A stretch of 64,000 nucleotides of DNA, taken from NCBI GenBank assembly GCA_045806965.1, contig JBJMIG010000093.1:186001-250000 (forward strand), given 5' to 3'. Below, piece by piece: positions 26,701-33,860 of this stretch. The notes beneath the pieces were generated by a model. The model was not told where the DNA came from, did not search any database, and saw nothing but the letters and a program-made list of their open reading frames with translations. The stretch is from DASYTH01 sp045806965 (GTDB taxonomy: Bacteria; Actinomycetota; Actinomycetes; Mycobacteriales; Pseudonocardiaceae). Each line of letters opens with the position of its first letter. The stretch's first letter is position 1. A program made the position numbers and the translations under genes.

Positions 26701-28114
26701 AGGAGAACTTCTTCCACCCATAGGAGTCGCTCTCGTTCTGTGCCTTGAGCATCACCCCGGCCAGCGTGAACCCCTGATCCGACCACGCCTGCTGCAATCC
26801 GCTTGTGTCGGTGCTGATCCAGTTCGGATTGCACCCCGCGTCATGACCCAACGTGGCCGAGTTGGTGGCGAACAAACTCCACGGCGCCGGTTGGTTGACC
26901 CACCGCGTCCCGGTACCCACCAGCGGCGTGGACCACACCTCCCAGTTCCGCGCACTACACGAATACGACCACGTCTCATACAGCCACAGCTTCGAAGAAA
27001 AGATCCGGGCCCCGCGAAAGGCGCTCATATCAAAGTGCAAATAGGAGCGTGCCTTGACCGAGCCGCCGTTATAAGAACCGACCCGCAACTCCCCCATGCC
27101 AGACTGATCCGTGTTGAGAATGTCGGACTCGGTGAACGTGTCGAAATAGGTGTAGACACCCACGCTCGGGTCGATCGTCACCGGATACCGCACACCGGGG
27201 TCATCCAGATACCCGTCGGCGGGCTCCACCGTCACCTCGGTGACCTCCTCGCCACCCTTGCCCGCCCGGCGCTGCTTCTTGTCCTTGCGCTGCTTGACCT
27301 TCGCCGGCTTCACGGGATTACCGGACTTCTCATCCACCCGCGCGTCCCACATCTGCGCCGCCGGCACCGCCCCCACCACGACACCCGATGGATCCACCAA
27401 CTCCGAGTTGCCGTCGGCGTCGGTGCGCATCGTCAGGCCCTTGGCCCGCACCGGCAGCGTGAACCGCACCCCCTTGTCCGGCTTACGGTTGAGCACCAGG
27501 AACTGCTCGAACCCGGTACGCGTGGCCTCCACCACCAAGTCCACCCCGGGCGCCACCTCGGCATAGATCGCCCGATTGCCCGCCAACCGCGGCTCAGGCA
27601 ACGCATCCGACCACTGCACCGCCACATCCCGGTCCGAACCCAGCCGCACCACCGCCAGATCCCGCAACCCCGCGCCCCCACCCGCAGCCAACTCCAATCC
27701 CCGCGGATGCGCCTTCGGCCGAATCACCCCATCCCGGCCCTTGACCAACCTCAAGTCCACCGGCACCCACGCATCACCCTGACGCACCCGCACCGGCCCA
27801 CCATTAAGCTCCGTCGTCCGGGTGCCATCCGGGTTCACCCACGTCACCGACGTCTCCGTGCGCTCCGACAACGCCTCAACCCGCCGGTTGCGCAACCGCG
27901 CCGTCACCCGCGCCGACGCGACATCCGCCGCCTCATCCGGACCCGCCTGCGACGGCGCGGGAGCAGGCGCAGCAGCCGCGACCGCCACCGGTGCGTCCAC
28001 CGCCACCGCGGACCCCACCGCCACAGCCGCCACCACAAAGGCGACCACACCGCGCGTCAACCGACCCCGCCACGGTCGCATTCGGACAGCACGAAACACA
28101 CGCGCATGCGCCAT
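20705..28114 (-). CDS. RHS/YD-repeat polymorphic toxin with DNRLRE and ricin-type lectin domains
   Basis: About 2469 aa. A signal peptide (RGRLTRGVVAFVVAAVAVGS, ending near AAAAP) shows secretion. At about 316-500 there is a DNRLRE-type beta domain (YLHFDMSAFRGARI...). At about 590-730 a ricin-like beta-trefoil shows three QxW motifs (CQRW, CQFW, CQKW). YD repeats (YDRWARLTQT, YDAFGRI-type) fill about 1100-2250. The RHS core ends with ARVYDPATGRFYQPDPEPGG. The final about 200 residues include an Ala/Lys-rich linker and a unique tip containing SPIHIHIEKRYGGVDFNW, the likely toxin. ATG 28114 precedes the signal peptide; an in-frame start upstream is less likely. Confidence 0.9.
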   Translation of the reverse strand: MAHARVFRAVRMRPWRGRLTRGVVAFVVAAVAVGSAVAVDAPVAVAAAAPAPAPSQAGPDEAADVASARVTARLRNRRVEALSERTETSVTWVNPDGTRTTELNGGPVRVRQGDAWVPVDLRLVKGRDGVIRPKAHPRGLELAAGGGAGLRDLAVVRLGSDRDVAVQWSDALPEPRLAGNRAIYAEVAPGVDLVVEATRTGFEQFLVLNRKPDKGVRFTLPVRAKGLTMRTDADGNSELVDPSGVVVGAVPAAQMWDARVDEKSGNPVKPAKVKQRKDKKQRRAGKGGEEVTEVTVEPADGYLDDPGVRYPVTIDPSVGVYTYFDTFTESDILNTDQSGMGELRVGSYNGGSVKARSYLHFDMSAFRGARIFSSKLWLYETWSYSCSARNWEVWSTPLVGTGTRWVNQPAPWSLFATNSATLGHDAGCNPNWISTDTSGLQQAWSDQGFTLAGVMLKAQNESDSYGWKKFSSAEGGAVPHIDVTYNLPPSPTTGLNVSDRGDSGGVTYTRSATPMLTFRVNDPDGDAVRAFVYVYEGETLITHAEVGVIASGAVGQWPVPAGLLQNGRSYRFRIAVHDNTDWSGDSWLAVRSKQSNNVLDVNGCGTTAGSNIGTWTYWGGNCQRWAMRSRPGGFAELVSRGNPQVAADIANCGSANGTNVALWNFNFGGNECQFWAFDPVGSGEYKIRAKINGKALDVSGCSATAGANVDIWDYAGLDCQKWYLDLAPDAGVTVAWQQFTVDTTAPGGPFVSSVDYPNDNTWHKGAGQAGAFSFAPPAGTGDVGSYVYGVDTTPATEVAAGADGRAAPAITPTVDGQHVLNVRTKDRAGNLSAVVSYAFHVGRAGLVRPAEGARVVRRIPLQVDGEPVFTHVKFVWRRGPGAAVEADIPAAHLTKADGSVVGAGFTPLASLGGSATWNVTDTLGAGAGVVQVKAILATDTTGGGAYATGWRTVVVDPNADGAETESLGGGSLNLLTGDFALSSTDAEEFGLSVSRTSSSRDPRAGFQTQRERLTANQQKISTDTTGFVATASAISRVGSRGHQDSDALLVLPPATGTNPDTFTAVEGDGGALRLGMRAGHTYRVTGWVYAPAATGLSPADGRGEKLVGYVRTSVGYVETSSARPTVTDAWVQLSLDMSVPADATEAFVRLYNGFNPASGKQVYYDDLSVREITAPFGPQWDSGLAVDSAGVDYTRLSFPDTNVVSLETVAGDTTWFTRAVDGRFFPEPGAEDLTLSFDGADYRLSEVDGTVTVFSKAANGDTYLVASTTPPVQAATTRFVYESVDDQVRIKRAIAPTEPGVGDCTTPTPARGCEAMDYTYAATTTATASTLGDVAGQVSAISVWTTDPATGAVSAVTVARYAYDTLGRLREVWDPRLSTPLKTVYGYDNATGRVIQVTPPGELPWSYDFGTAGVGDDNGGRLLRVRRATLQPGSLATVDGEIATSVVYSVPLTRGAGGPYDLDGATVGSWAQRDVPTDATALFGPEDPTGVTTATGTVPGRDGYRAATVHYLNASGQEVNTATPGGDIDTVEHDRFGNTVRTLEASNRALALGQLPDSAAKLAQLGLAQYDSATRATWLDTQSTFSPDGLDEITALGPLQRIALDGDPNQLVNARARKVTSYDEDKPDGTAYHLATTVRTSATVVGMIGEQDVFVSRNGYSPVIGGVSGWGIRQSTSVTLDAEAPAGSLGAASTAVRYDAQGRARESRKLDATGTDAGTTLSVFYTAAANPDDASCGNRPEWAGQPCLTKVAGAVTGHDSNRMSTDLPIKRVESYTRFGEPDRVSESVAGNTRTTVTTYDGADRVTSVAITAALGSAVQMVGTSYDPSSGDAVTTTFPDGSTITRVFDKLGRLAKYTDADGAWTATTFDRYGKPATVTDSIGSTQTFGYDRNTEPRGFLTSVTDSVGGTITARYGPDGQITGMDLPGGLRLTNTFDPAGVPTTRSYTRTGDGALIAASSVVENIRGQVIQQSGPGSTKTFTYDRWARLTQTKDASASTGYCTVRSYSYDRRANRTGKSTRTGTTSCPGDGEPAQTEAHSYDSADRITDAGYRYDAFGRITNTPAGVANSYFVNDLLAGQQTSDARMSWTLDPALRFRKFTSEKLVNGAWANAVTKVNHYGADGDDPRWIAEDTTQATNLTRNVESPEGDLAVTTGASGGVVVQLTSLHGDVMATVPVNPATNQVSGAVTVLDSDEFGMPSADTPASATARYGWLGGKQRSAEALGGVVLMGARVYDPATGRFYQPDPEPGGNATAYDYCAGDPVNCTDLDGRWGFGSIFKAVCNTVAKVAEVASYIPGPIGSIAAGVSSVAYAATGNWSKAAEMAITVGAALVGATVAVKAAATVVKAAAKIAPKAAAKVTKAGRAVAGATKRLAAKSAGKAATVASKLASTIKNGNNLLRVGPGASGAFRVSIGPAYKHYQQMGRIGKALSPIHIHIEKRYGGVDFNWFAKTVKGKPQARNWTLWKRG

Positions 28115-28436
28115 CGAGACGACACCCCACCCAGCTTGTGTGACACCCCGAGGCCACCAGTCGACGAGATCGCGCACAGCCTCCCCCACACCCAACCATG
28201 AACACAAGAGTCCACAACGAACAGACCGACCGACCGGGAACCACAACCCTCAATGACCGCAACCGCGCACTACCGGTAACCGTTCGGTGCTGCCGCCCAT
28301 CCACAATGGACCGCACGTGATCCAAGGCATCAGCTCATCGAGTCCGGTCCGCCTGGGTGCGGTCCTGGGCCGGTGCCGGCGGGCGGAGCCTTGACCTATG
28401 CTCCCCTTCCCGTTGCCGAATTGTGGAGGTCCGCTC

Positions 28437-29522
28437 ATGTCGAAGCCGGGTGAGCAGGTGCTGGCCGAGCTGCCGCCACCCGACACGACCCGGCCGGCGG
28501 CCGCTGACCCGATCATCCGCACCCAGCTCGACCTCTGTTCCGACCAGATCGCAGCAAACCGCAAGGAGCCGATGAACATCGGGGTCGTCACGATCGTCCT
28601 GGTGATCATTGTGTTCAGCATCGACGCGCCGCAAGCCAGGACGATCGTCGCCGGCTTCGGGGGATTGCTGCTCGCCGTGTGGTTCGGGCGATATGTTTGT
28701 TTTGCGCGGCGCATGCACCGATGGGGGTCGGCGGCGCCCGAACTGCTGACACAGCAGCCGTGGCGGGCGATTGCGGTCACAACGGTCGCGCGCCGCGTAG
28801 TCAAGCCGCACGATGAGTCACGTGCCGGGCACATCCGAGTGAGCCTGGACGGGGCGGAGCGACGGTTGATCGCCCGCACCGGCCGGGTATGGGTGGTCGG
28901 CCCGGATCCGGCCGGGTGGCTGGCGCTGCGCCTGGACGGCGGCGCCGGTATCTATTCAGCCCGGCTGGTACACCCCCGCGCCGGAACGCCAGCACCAACG
29001 CCGACACCGACATCCGGCGGCAGCGCAACGGCCGGCGACGACCCGGTAACCAGCGCACTGGCCAGGCAGTGGGCCTGGACCCACGCTGGGTGGCTCTGCG
29101 GGCTCGGACTGTACGCACTGGCCGCGGCGCTGTTCGCCCTGCTGCTGAGCCGTTGGGTTCCGGCCCTGCTCCTGCTTCCCCTTCTCCTGCTGCCCGCACT
29201 CATCCGCATCCAATGGTGGTACCGGGTCCGGGTCGGGCTGGCACTACCACGGCGGATGCGAACCGGAGCATGGACGCCGGTGCCCGTGACCCTGCGGCCG
29301 TGGCAGACCGGACCCCGAGGCTGGACCGGCAACGTCACCGGGACGATCCACCTGGACCCCGACCACCGCGTGGAGTTCGAGATGCCCGTCGCCAGGTTCG
29401 ACCTGCTCGACACCATCGACTCCACAGGCACAATGTGGGTCGTAGGCCAACCCCGGCCGGGCCAGACCATGGTCGTGGGCTTCCCCGGCTACCCCCTACT
29501 CGGGTTCGCCCGACTGACCTGA
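28437..29522 (+). CDS. Integral membrane protein of unknown function
   Basis: 361 aa with four hydrophobic segments: two near 47-85 (IGVVTIVLVIIVFSI, GFGGLLLAVWFGRYV) and two near 222-262 (WLCGLGLYALAAALFALLLS, ALLLLPLLLLPALI). A soluble beta-rich part lies between the pairs and another at the C-terminus. The plan resembles actinobacterial proteins of two duplicated PH-like halves, but no family is certain. GGAGG sits 8 bases before ATG 28437. It is divergent from the RHS gene; the 322-base gap between them holds both promoters, and I see no further gene or clear box in it. Confidence 0.75.
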   Translation: MSKPGEQVLAELPPPDTTRPAAADPIIRTQLDLCSDQIAANRKEPMNIGVVTIVLVIIVFSIDAPQARTIVAGFGGLLLAVWFGRYVCFARRMHRWGSAAPELLTQQPWRAIAVTTVARRVVKPHDESRAGHIRVSLDGAERRLIARTGRVWVVGPDPAGWLALRLDGGAGIYSARLVHPRAGTPAPTPTPTSGGSATAGDDPVTSALARQWAWTHAGWLCGLGLYALAAALFALLLSRWVPALLLLPLLLLPALIRIQWWYRVRVGLALPRRMRTGAWTPVPVTLRPWQTGPRGWTGNVTGTIHLDPDHRVEFEMPVARFDLLDTIDSTGTMWVVGQPRPGQTMVVGFPGYPLLGFARLT

Positions 29523-29689
29523 TGGCGAGCCGGCCCAACCAAGTGGAGCCTGGCCTGTTTGGAGATCCCTGGGTCCGGCACACCTGTTCCGCGGCCAGGG
29601 CGAAGCTGTCCCGTGGCCGAACTGCTGGAGGAAGCGGTCGAGCGCGGTGACGGTATCCGGCTCAACTGGCCGGAGGAGGGCACGTCACC

Positions 29690-29839
29690 GGACTGGACCC
29701 TGTCGACGGTCTTGCGGCCCTCCTCGATGCTCATGCCGAACAGGTACGGCGGGTTCGCGGTGTCGTCGCAGACCTCGCGCCAGCCGTGGTCGATGACCAG
29801 ACCGTGGCCGCGGTTGGGCATGGTGACGGTCTCGGTCAC
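29690..29839 (-). pseudogene. Possible N-terminal remnant of an alpha/beta-hydrolase
   Basis: From ATG 29839 the frame reads HGWREVCDDTANPPYLF, GMSIEEGRKTVDRVQSGDV and then loses family resemblance. The DxTANPPYLFxLxxExGRxxVDxVQSG pattern is the cap-like N-terminus of acetyl-hydrolase-type alpha/beta enzymes, recalled and not searched. No catalytic GDSAGG region follows, so this is at most a scar. The rest of 29523-29923 shows no convincing gene. Confidence 0.3.
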
Positions 29840-29923
29840 ACCGGGTTCTTGCTCTGCTTGGTGAAGATGGCGGTGCTGATGGCCGGCGGGACGGTGTTGT
29901 CCTTCTCCCCGGCTCGCGGCGGG

Positions 29924-30652
29924 TCAGTTGCGGAGCCGGCTGATGAGTTCCTCACGGCTGGTCACGTTGATCTTGCGGTAGATGGCCTTGAGGTGGTCGT
30001 TGACGGTGTGCGGTGAGAGTTCCAGGCGGCGGGCGATCTGCTTGGCCGGCCTTCCGTCGAGAGCGTGCTCGATCACTATTTGTTCCCGGCGGGTGAGGTC
30101 GTACCAGGCGGCCACGGCGGGCAGCAGCACCGCGGCGGAGGCTGGTTGCGTGGTGATCGCGACTTCACCCAACGTCGTACCGTGCAAGAGCTGCGCGTGC
30201 AGCGCGAACCATCCCTGAGGCGCGAGGACCCGGCAGGCGATGGGTCCGCCGGCCCGCCGGGCCCGGTAGGTGATATTCCCGATTCTCGCGAACAGTTCCT
30301 CGTCGGTCAGCGTGAGATCGGGAGTGAAAGCGCGCAGCGCCTCGCGGCCTTCCGCGGTGACCACCGCGATCACGTCGTGGTGACCGACGATGACCAGGCC
30401 CGGTGGTAGCTCACTGCGCATGGAGTTTGCCGGGGTGTTGGCCACGAACCGCTTGAGGGCGAGGGCCAGCGGCCCGGTCAGGTACTCGGCGCACGCGGTG
30501 TGGACCGGTGCGAATGGTGTACGTCCACGCTCCCGCAGCAGGACCAACACGCCCCAGGTTCGGCGACCCTGGGTCAACTCGATTCGGATCTCACTGCCGA
30601 ACCGCTCGGCCGCCATGTTCCGCAGTTGGGTGGTGTAACGCTGGTCGGGCAC
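29924..30652 (-). CDS. LuxR-type transcriptional regulator, N-terminally truncated
   Basis: The C-terminus is a complete LuxR/GerE HTH: LTRREQIVIEHALDGRPAKQ, IARRLELSPHTVNDHLKAIY. Upstream, the sequence WGVLVLLRERGRTPFAP and CAEYLTGPLALALKRFV is the second half of the GAF-like domain usual in this subfamily (about 350 aa). The first about 100 residues are missing: the reading frame upstream runs into a divergent nuclease gene and loses similarity. GTG 30652 is the first usable start but has no good ribosome site. It is therefore probably a truncated or dead regulator, cut by the arrival of the neighbouring gene. Confidence 0.6.
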   Translation of the reverse strand: MPDQRYTTQLRNMAAERFGSEIRIELTQGRRTWGVLVLLRERGRTPFAPVHTACAEYLTGPLALALKRFVANTPANSMRSELPPGLVIVGHHDVIAVVTAEGREALRAFTPDLTLTDEELFARIGNITYRARRAGGPIACRVLAPQGWFALHAQLLHGTTLGEVAITTQPASAAVLLPAVAAWYDLTRREQIVIEHALDGRPAKQIARRLELSPHTVNDHLKAIYRKINVTSREELISRLRN

Positions 30653-30700
30653 GTCGCCGACGAGAAGCCTGACCGCGCTGGATCTGGAGTAGGTGTTGCG

Positions 30701-31669
30701 GTGCGGTTGACGCTGAACGGCGATCAGTACGACCTCGACGTCGAGACAGTGCTTGGCCGGTTGCGGGGCCGAGCACCCGAGCCAGTCCAGGTCCATTGGG
30801 TTGAGGTGAACGGAGTGCGGTTCCCAGTCAAGCAGGCCCTCGAGGCAGCGCTCGGTGTCAGCCGTGCGACATTCACCTCACGCATGGCACGCTCGCAGTT
30901 CAGCCGTCTCGGGTTCGTGACCAGCAGCCTCGCAGAACAGGCGAACACCCGGCACGAACCGCACCAACCGGAGCCGGCGGCGTCCCGGCCGGCGACGACG
31001 GTCGAGGAAGCGGGTGAAGCGTTCACCACGCTAGTCACGTTCCTGCGCCGCGCCCGCATTACCGTCAGCGTCGATCGTCTCGAGCGCGATCTGGTCAACA
31101 CCAATAGCTCCACCGCACCAGCCGTGACCAAGGCAGCAGGTCTCACCGACGAGCTACTCCAAGCCGCGCTGATCGTGCGCCGCGACGTCGGCCGAGTCAG
31201 CGACGTCATCCACGCCACCGCCATCGCCCTCGTCCTACCCAAAATTCTCGAACCGGGCGAAGTGATCAGCAACCGACCCTCACTCGGCCCCGGCAACGAC
31301 AAGACCCGCCCGTTTGATTTGGAAACGAACCACCGTGTCGCGGAGTTCAAGGTCGCACTATGGTCCGGCGGCAACATGATGCGCAAACGCACCCTGACAG
31401 CCGACCTCGTCCACCTCGCCCTCGACCAATCCGGCCGCCGCCCCGAACTCTGGGTAGCCGGCACCGAACCACTCCGGTTCCTCCGGACCAGCACCAGCTC
31501 CGTCAGCGAACTGCTGTCCCGATCCTCACGGCACCTCCCCAGCCGCTACCACGACCACTACGGCACCACCGACATCCCCCTGCGTGACTTCGTCACCCAC
31601 CACGCCGCACACGTCCACCACAACAACATCGCCGAAATCCTGCCAGCAGTAGCCTCCGCCCTCATCTGA
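30701..31669 (+). CDS. PD-(D/E)XK-like nuclease-fold protein, possible restriction/defence gene
   Basis: 322 aa from GTG 30701. The N-terminal 65 residues (VHWVEVNGVRFPVKQALEAA) form a small DNA-binding-like domain found with nucleases. After a linker comes a helical region and then PFDLETNHRVAEFKVALW, which fits D-x(n)-E-x-K of the PD-(D/E)XK active site, followed by a conserved-looking R/K-rich helix (MMRKRTLTADLVHL). The C-terminus is His-rich (FVTHHAAHVHHNNIAEIL). No methylase or partner is adjacent, so it would act alone or be an orphan. Its 5' end displaced the neighbouring LuxR gene, a sign of insertion. Confidence 0.6.
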   Translation: MRLTLNGDQYDLDVETVLGRLRGRAPEPVQVHWVEVNGVRFPVKQALEAALGVSRATFTSRMARSQFSRLGFVTSSLAEQANTRHEPHQPEPAASRPATTVEEAGEAFTTLVTFLRRARITVSVDRLERDLVNTNSSTAPAVTKAAGLTDELLQAALIVRRDVGRVSDVIHATAIALVLPKILEPGEVISNRPSLGPGNDKTRPFDLETNHRVAEFKVALWSGGNMMRKRTLTADLVHLALDQSGRRPELWVAGTEPLRFLRTSTSSVSELLSRSSRHLPSRYHDHYGTTDIPLRDFVTHHAAHVHHNNIAEILPAVASALI

Positions 31670-31869
31670 ACCACCACCACAGCGACACGCGGTTATGGAC
31701 CGACCGCCACGGCATGACCAACATCCTGGGTGCTCCAATGGGTGCTCGGCAGCGGCGTTACTACCCGACACGGTGCGGCACACAGCGACACGAGGACTCG
31801 GCGCTGGCGTGCGGAAACGGCACGCGGCGACACGCGGCGGCGGTTGTGGGCGTCACTACGGGGAGCCGG

Positions 31870-31913
31870 CTCTTAACCAGCGGGTTCGGGGTTCGAGTCC
31901 CTGGCGGCGCACC
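31870..31913 (+). repeat. 3' remnant of tRNA-Lys(CUU): attachment-site scar
   Basis: The 44 bases from CTCTTAACC through the T-arm (GGGTTCGAGTCCC) to GGCGGCGCACC equal the anticodon-loop-to-acceptor half of an actinobacterial tRNA-Lys(CUU). No D-arm or 5' acceptor strand precedes it. A half tRNA like this is what an integrative element leaves at its distal end after recombining into a tRNA gene. The intact tRNA-Lys is not in the window. Confidence 0.65.
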
Positions 31914-31916
31914 CGC

Positions 31917-31953
31917 AAACCGCAGGTCAACACCACGTTGACCTGCGGTTTTG
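31917..31953 (+). terminator. Rho-independent terminator after the tRNA-Lys scar
   Basis: A perfect 15-base inverted repeat (AAACCGCAGGTCAAC / GTTGACCTGCGGTTT, 31917-31931 and 31937-31951) with a five-base loop is followed by T residues. It is the native terminator of the tRNA and was copied with the 3' end, which supports an attachment-site scar. Confidence 0.85.
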
Positions 31954-32141
31954 CCGCTTCTAACGAAGGCCTGTGATGAACTACAACGTCCACAGTGGTC
32001 ACGTGGGTGCTCCTGGGCGGAAAGTGGGCCGGCTAACAAGATCAACCGCCGACTGGTCCCCAGGGTGTGGCGGCTGGATCAGTCAAAGGATGGCTGTCGG
32101 CGAGTCGGGGGTTTGCGCGGATCCCGTGGGCCACGCCGGCC

Positions 32142-32624
32142 ATGCCCGAGCTCACCCCGGGTCAGCGCAAGGTCTTGTACCTGCTCGCGAACGGGCTGTC
32201 CGACAAGGTGATCGCGCACCACATCGGGACCAGCGTCCGTACGGCCCGCCGGCACGTGAAGGAGATCCTCACCGAGCTCAACGTCGACACCAGGATGGCC
32301 GCAGGGGGCGCCGCAGCTAAGCGGGGGTGGGTCTTCGGCGGACAGGCGACCATGCCCGAGCTCACCCCGGTCGGGCGCGACGTCCTAGACCTGATGACGT
32401 CCGCGCTGCCCGACCAGGTGATCGTGCGATACGCCGAGCTCACCCCGGTCGGGCGCAGGGTCTTGTACCTGATGATGTCCGGGCTGTCCGACAAGGTGAT
32501 CGCGCACCACATCGGGACCAGCGTCCGTACGGTCCGCCGGCACGTGAAGGAGATCCTCACCGAGCTCAACGTCGACACCAGGTTCGCCGCAGGGGCCGCC
32601 GCAGTCCGGCGGGGCTGGGTCTAG
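32142..32624 (+). CDS. Protein of tandem LuxR-type HTH domains without a sensor domain
   Basis: 160 aa made of repeats of one LuxR/GerE DNA-binding domain. Unit 1 (about 1-65) and unit 3 (about 96-160) are complete and share GLSDKVIAHHIGTSVRT and RRHVKEILTELNVDTR; unit 2 (about 71-94) retains only the first helix (MPELTPVGRDVLDLM...). The DNA of units 1 and 3 is nearly identical over about 95 bases (32200-32293 and 32489-32582), so duplication is recent. No receiver, GAF or ATPase domain is present. It could be a two-headed DNA-binding protein or a scar of slipped duplication; an AUG but no strong ribosome site is seen. Confidence 0.6.
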   Translation: MPELTPGQRKVLYLLANGLSDKVIAHHIGTSVRTARRHVKEILTELNVDTRMAAGGAAAKRGWVFGGQATMPELTPVGRDVLDLMTSALPDQVIVRYAELTPVGRRVLYLMMSGLSDKVIAHHIGTSVRTVRRHVKEILTELNVDTRFAAGAAAVRRGWV

Positions 32625-32734
32625 CGCGGCTCGACATGTCCAAACCCAAACAGGACGCTGATCCGGCACCGCCCCGCATGTCCTCGTCGACGACCTTGGC
32701 CCCCGTATTTGTCAGCCTCGGAGGGATGTCCGCA

Positions 32735-33700
32735 GTACTCGGTGGATCAGCCACGTGGTCACCAAGGAGCACGGCAACATCGACGGCGACCTGTTCATCG
32801 ACTGCACCGGGTTCCGTGGAATGCTGCTGAACAAGGCGCTCGGTGTGCCGTTCCAGTCTTATCAGGACACTCTGCCGAACGACAGCGCGGTCGCGCTGCG
32901 GGTGCCGGTCGACATGGCCGAGCGAGGAATCCGGCCGTGCACCACGGCAACCGCCCAGGCTGCCGGCTGGATCTGGACCATCCCGCTGTTCGGCCGGATA
33001 GGCACCGGATACGTCTACGCCAGCGACTACTGCGGCCCCGACGAGGCCGAGCGGATGCTGCGTGCGTTCGTCGGTCCGGAGGCGGAGAACCTCGAGGCCA
33101 ACCACATCCGGATGCGCATCGGTCGCAGCCAGAACTCGTGGGTGAACAACTGCGTCGCGATCGGACTGTCCAGCGGTTTCGTCGAGCCGCTCGAGTCGAC
33201 CGGGATCTTCTTCATCCAGAACGCGATCGAGCAACTGGTCAAGCACTTCCCAGGGCCGGACTGGAACGGTGGCCTGCGCGCGGCCTACAACCGTCAGGTC
33301 GCGGGCGTCATGGACGGCGTGCGCGAGTTCCTGGTGCTGCACTACTACGCCGCCGCCCGCACGGACAACCAGTACTGGAAGGACACCAAGACCCGCGCGA
33401 TGCCCGACTCGCTGCGTGAGCGGTTCGACCAGTGGCAGGGTCAAGCTGCCCGACGTGGAGACCGTCTTCCCGAACTACCACGGCTTCGAGCCGTACTCCT
33501 ACCACGCGATGCTGCTCGGCCTCGGCGGCCTGCCCCTGCAGGCCCGCCCGGCGCTTGGCCTGTTCGACTCCACCACCGCGGCCAAGGAGTTCCAGCAGGT
33601 CCGCGACCAGGCTCATTACCTGGTGGAACGCCTGCCAAGCCAGTACGACTACTTCGCCGCCCTGCACTACCGTTCCGCGAACCAGCGCGTCGCCGCCTGA
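32735..33700 (+). pseudogene. Flavin-dependent tryptophan halogenase, 5'-truncated and frameshifted
   Basis: The first frame reads ISHVVTKEHGNIDGDLFIDC, then GWIWTIPLFGRIGTGYVY, which contains the halogenase WxWxIP motif, and SSGFVEPLESTGIFFIQNAI. After a shift near 33435 a second frame completes the C-terminus with FPNYHGFEPYSYHAMLLGLG and the final QYDYFAALHYRSANQRVAA. The FAD-binding GxGxxG N-terminal half (about 200 residues) is absent. The enzyme would chlorinate tryptophan or another arene, but this copy cannot work. It may be the relic of a biosynthetic gene cluster lost from this site. Confidence 0.85.
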
Positions 33701-33717
33701 CCCCGGCGACCGGCTGC

Positions 33718-33762
33718 CCGAAGGGGCCTTCACCACCTCACCGTGGCGAAGGCCCCTTTCGG
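33718..33762. terminator. Bidirectional hairpin terminator
   Basis: CGAAGGGGCCTTC at 33719-33731 pairs with GAAGGCCCCTTTCG at 33748-33761. It lies 18 bases beyond the halogenase stop and before the next sigma-factor gene, separating the two transcription units. Confidence 0.8.
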
Positions 33763-33860
33763 CATCACTCGGCGTCTGTTTGGGCGCAGACGCAACGCCG
33801 GCCGGGTGTGTGGGGACTTCGAGATGTGACGACAATTGCGGAGCGAGAGCGGGGGCGGGG

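Noticed and set aside
20925..28256. Long plus-strand open frames opposite the RHS gene (up to 781 codons)
   Set aside because: They mirror a high-GC minus-strand gene: composition is Arg/Gly/Pro/His-rich, no domains are found, and the minus frame has clear YD-repeat and lectin motifs.
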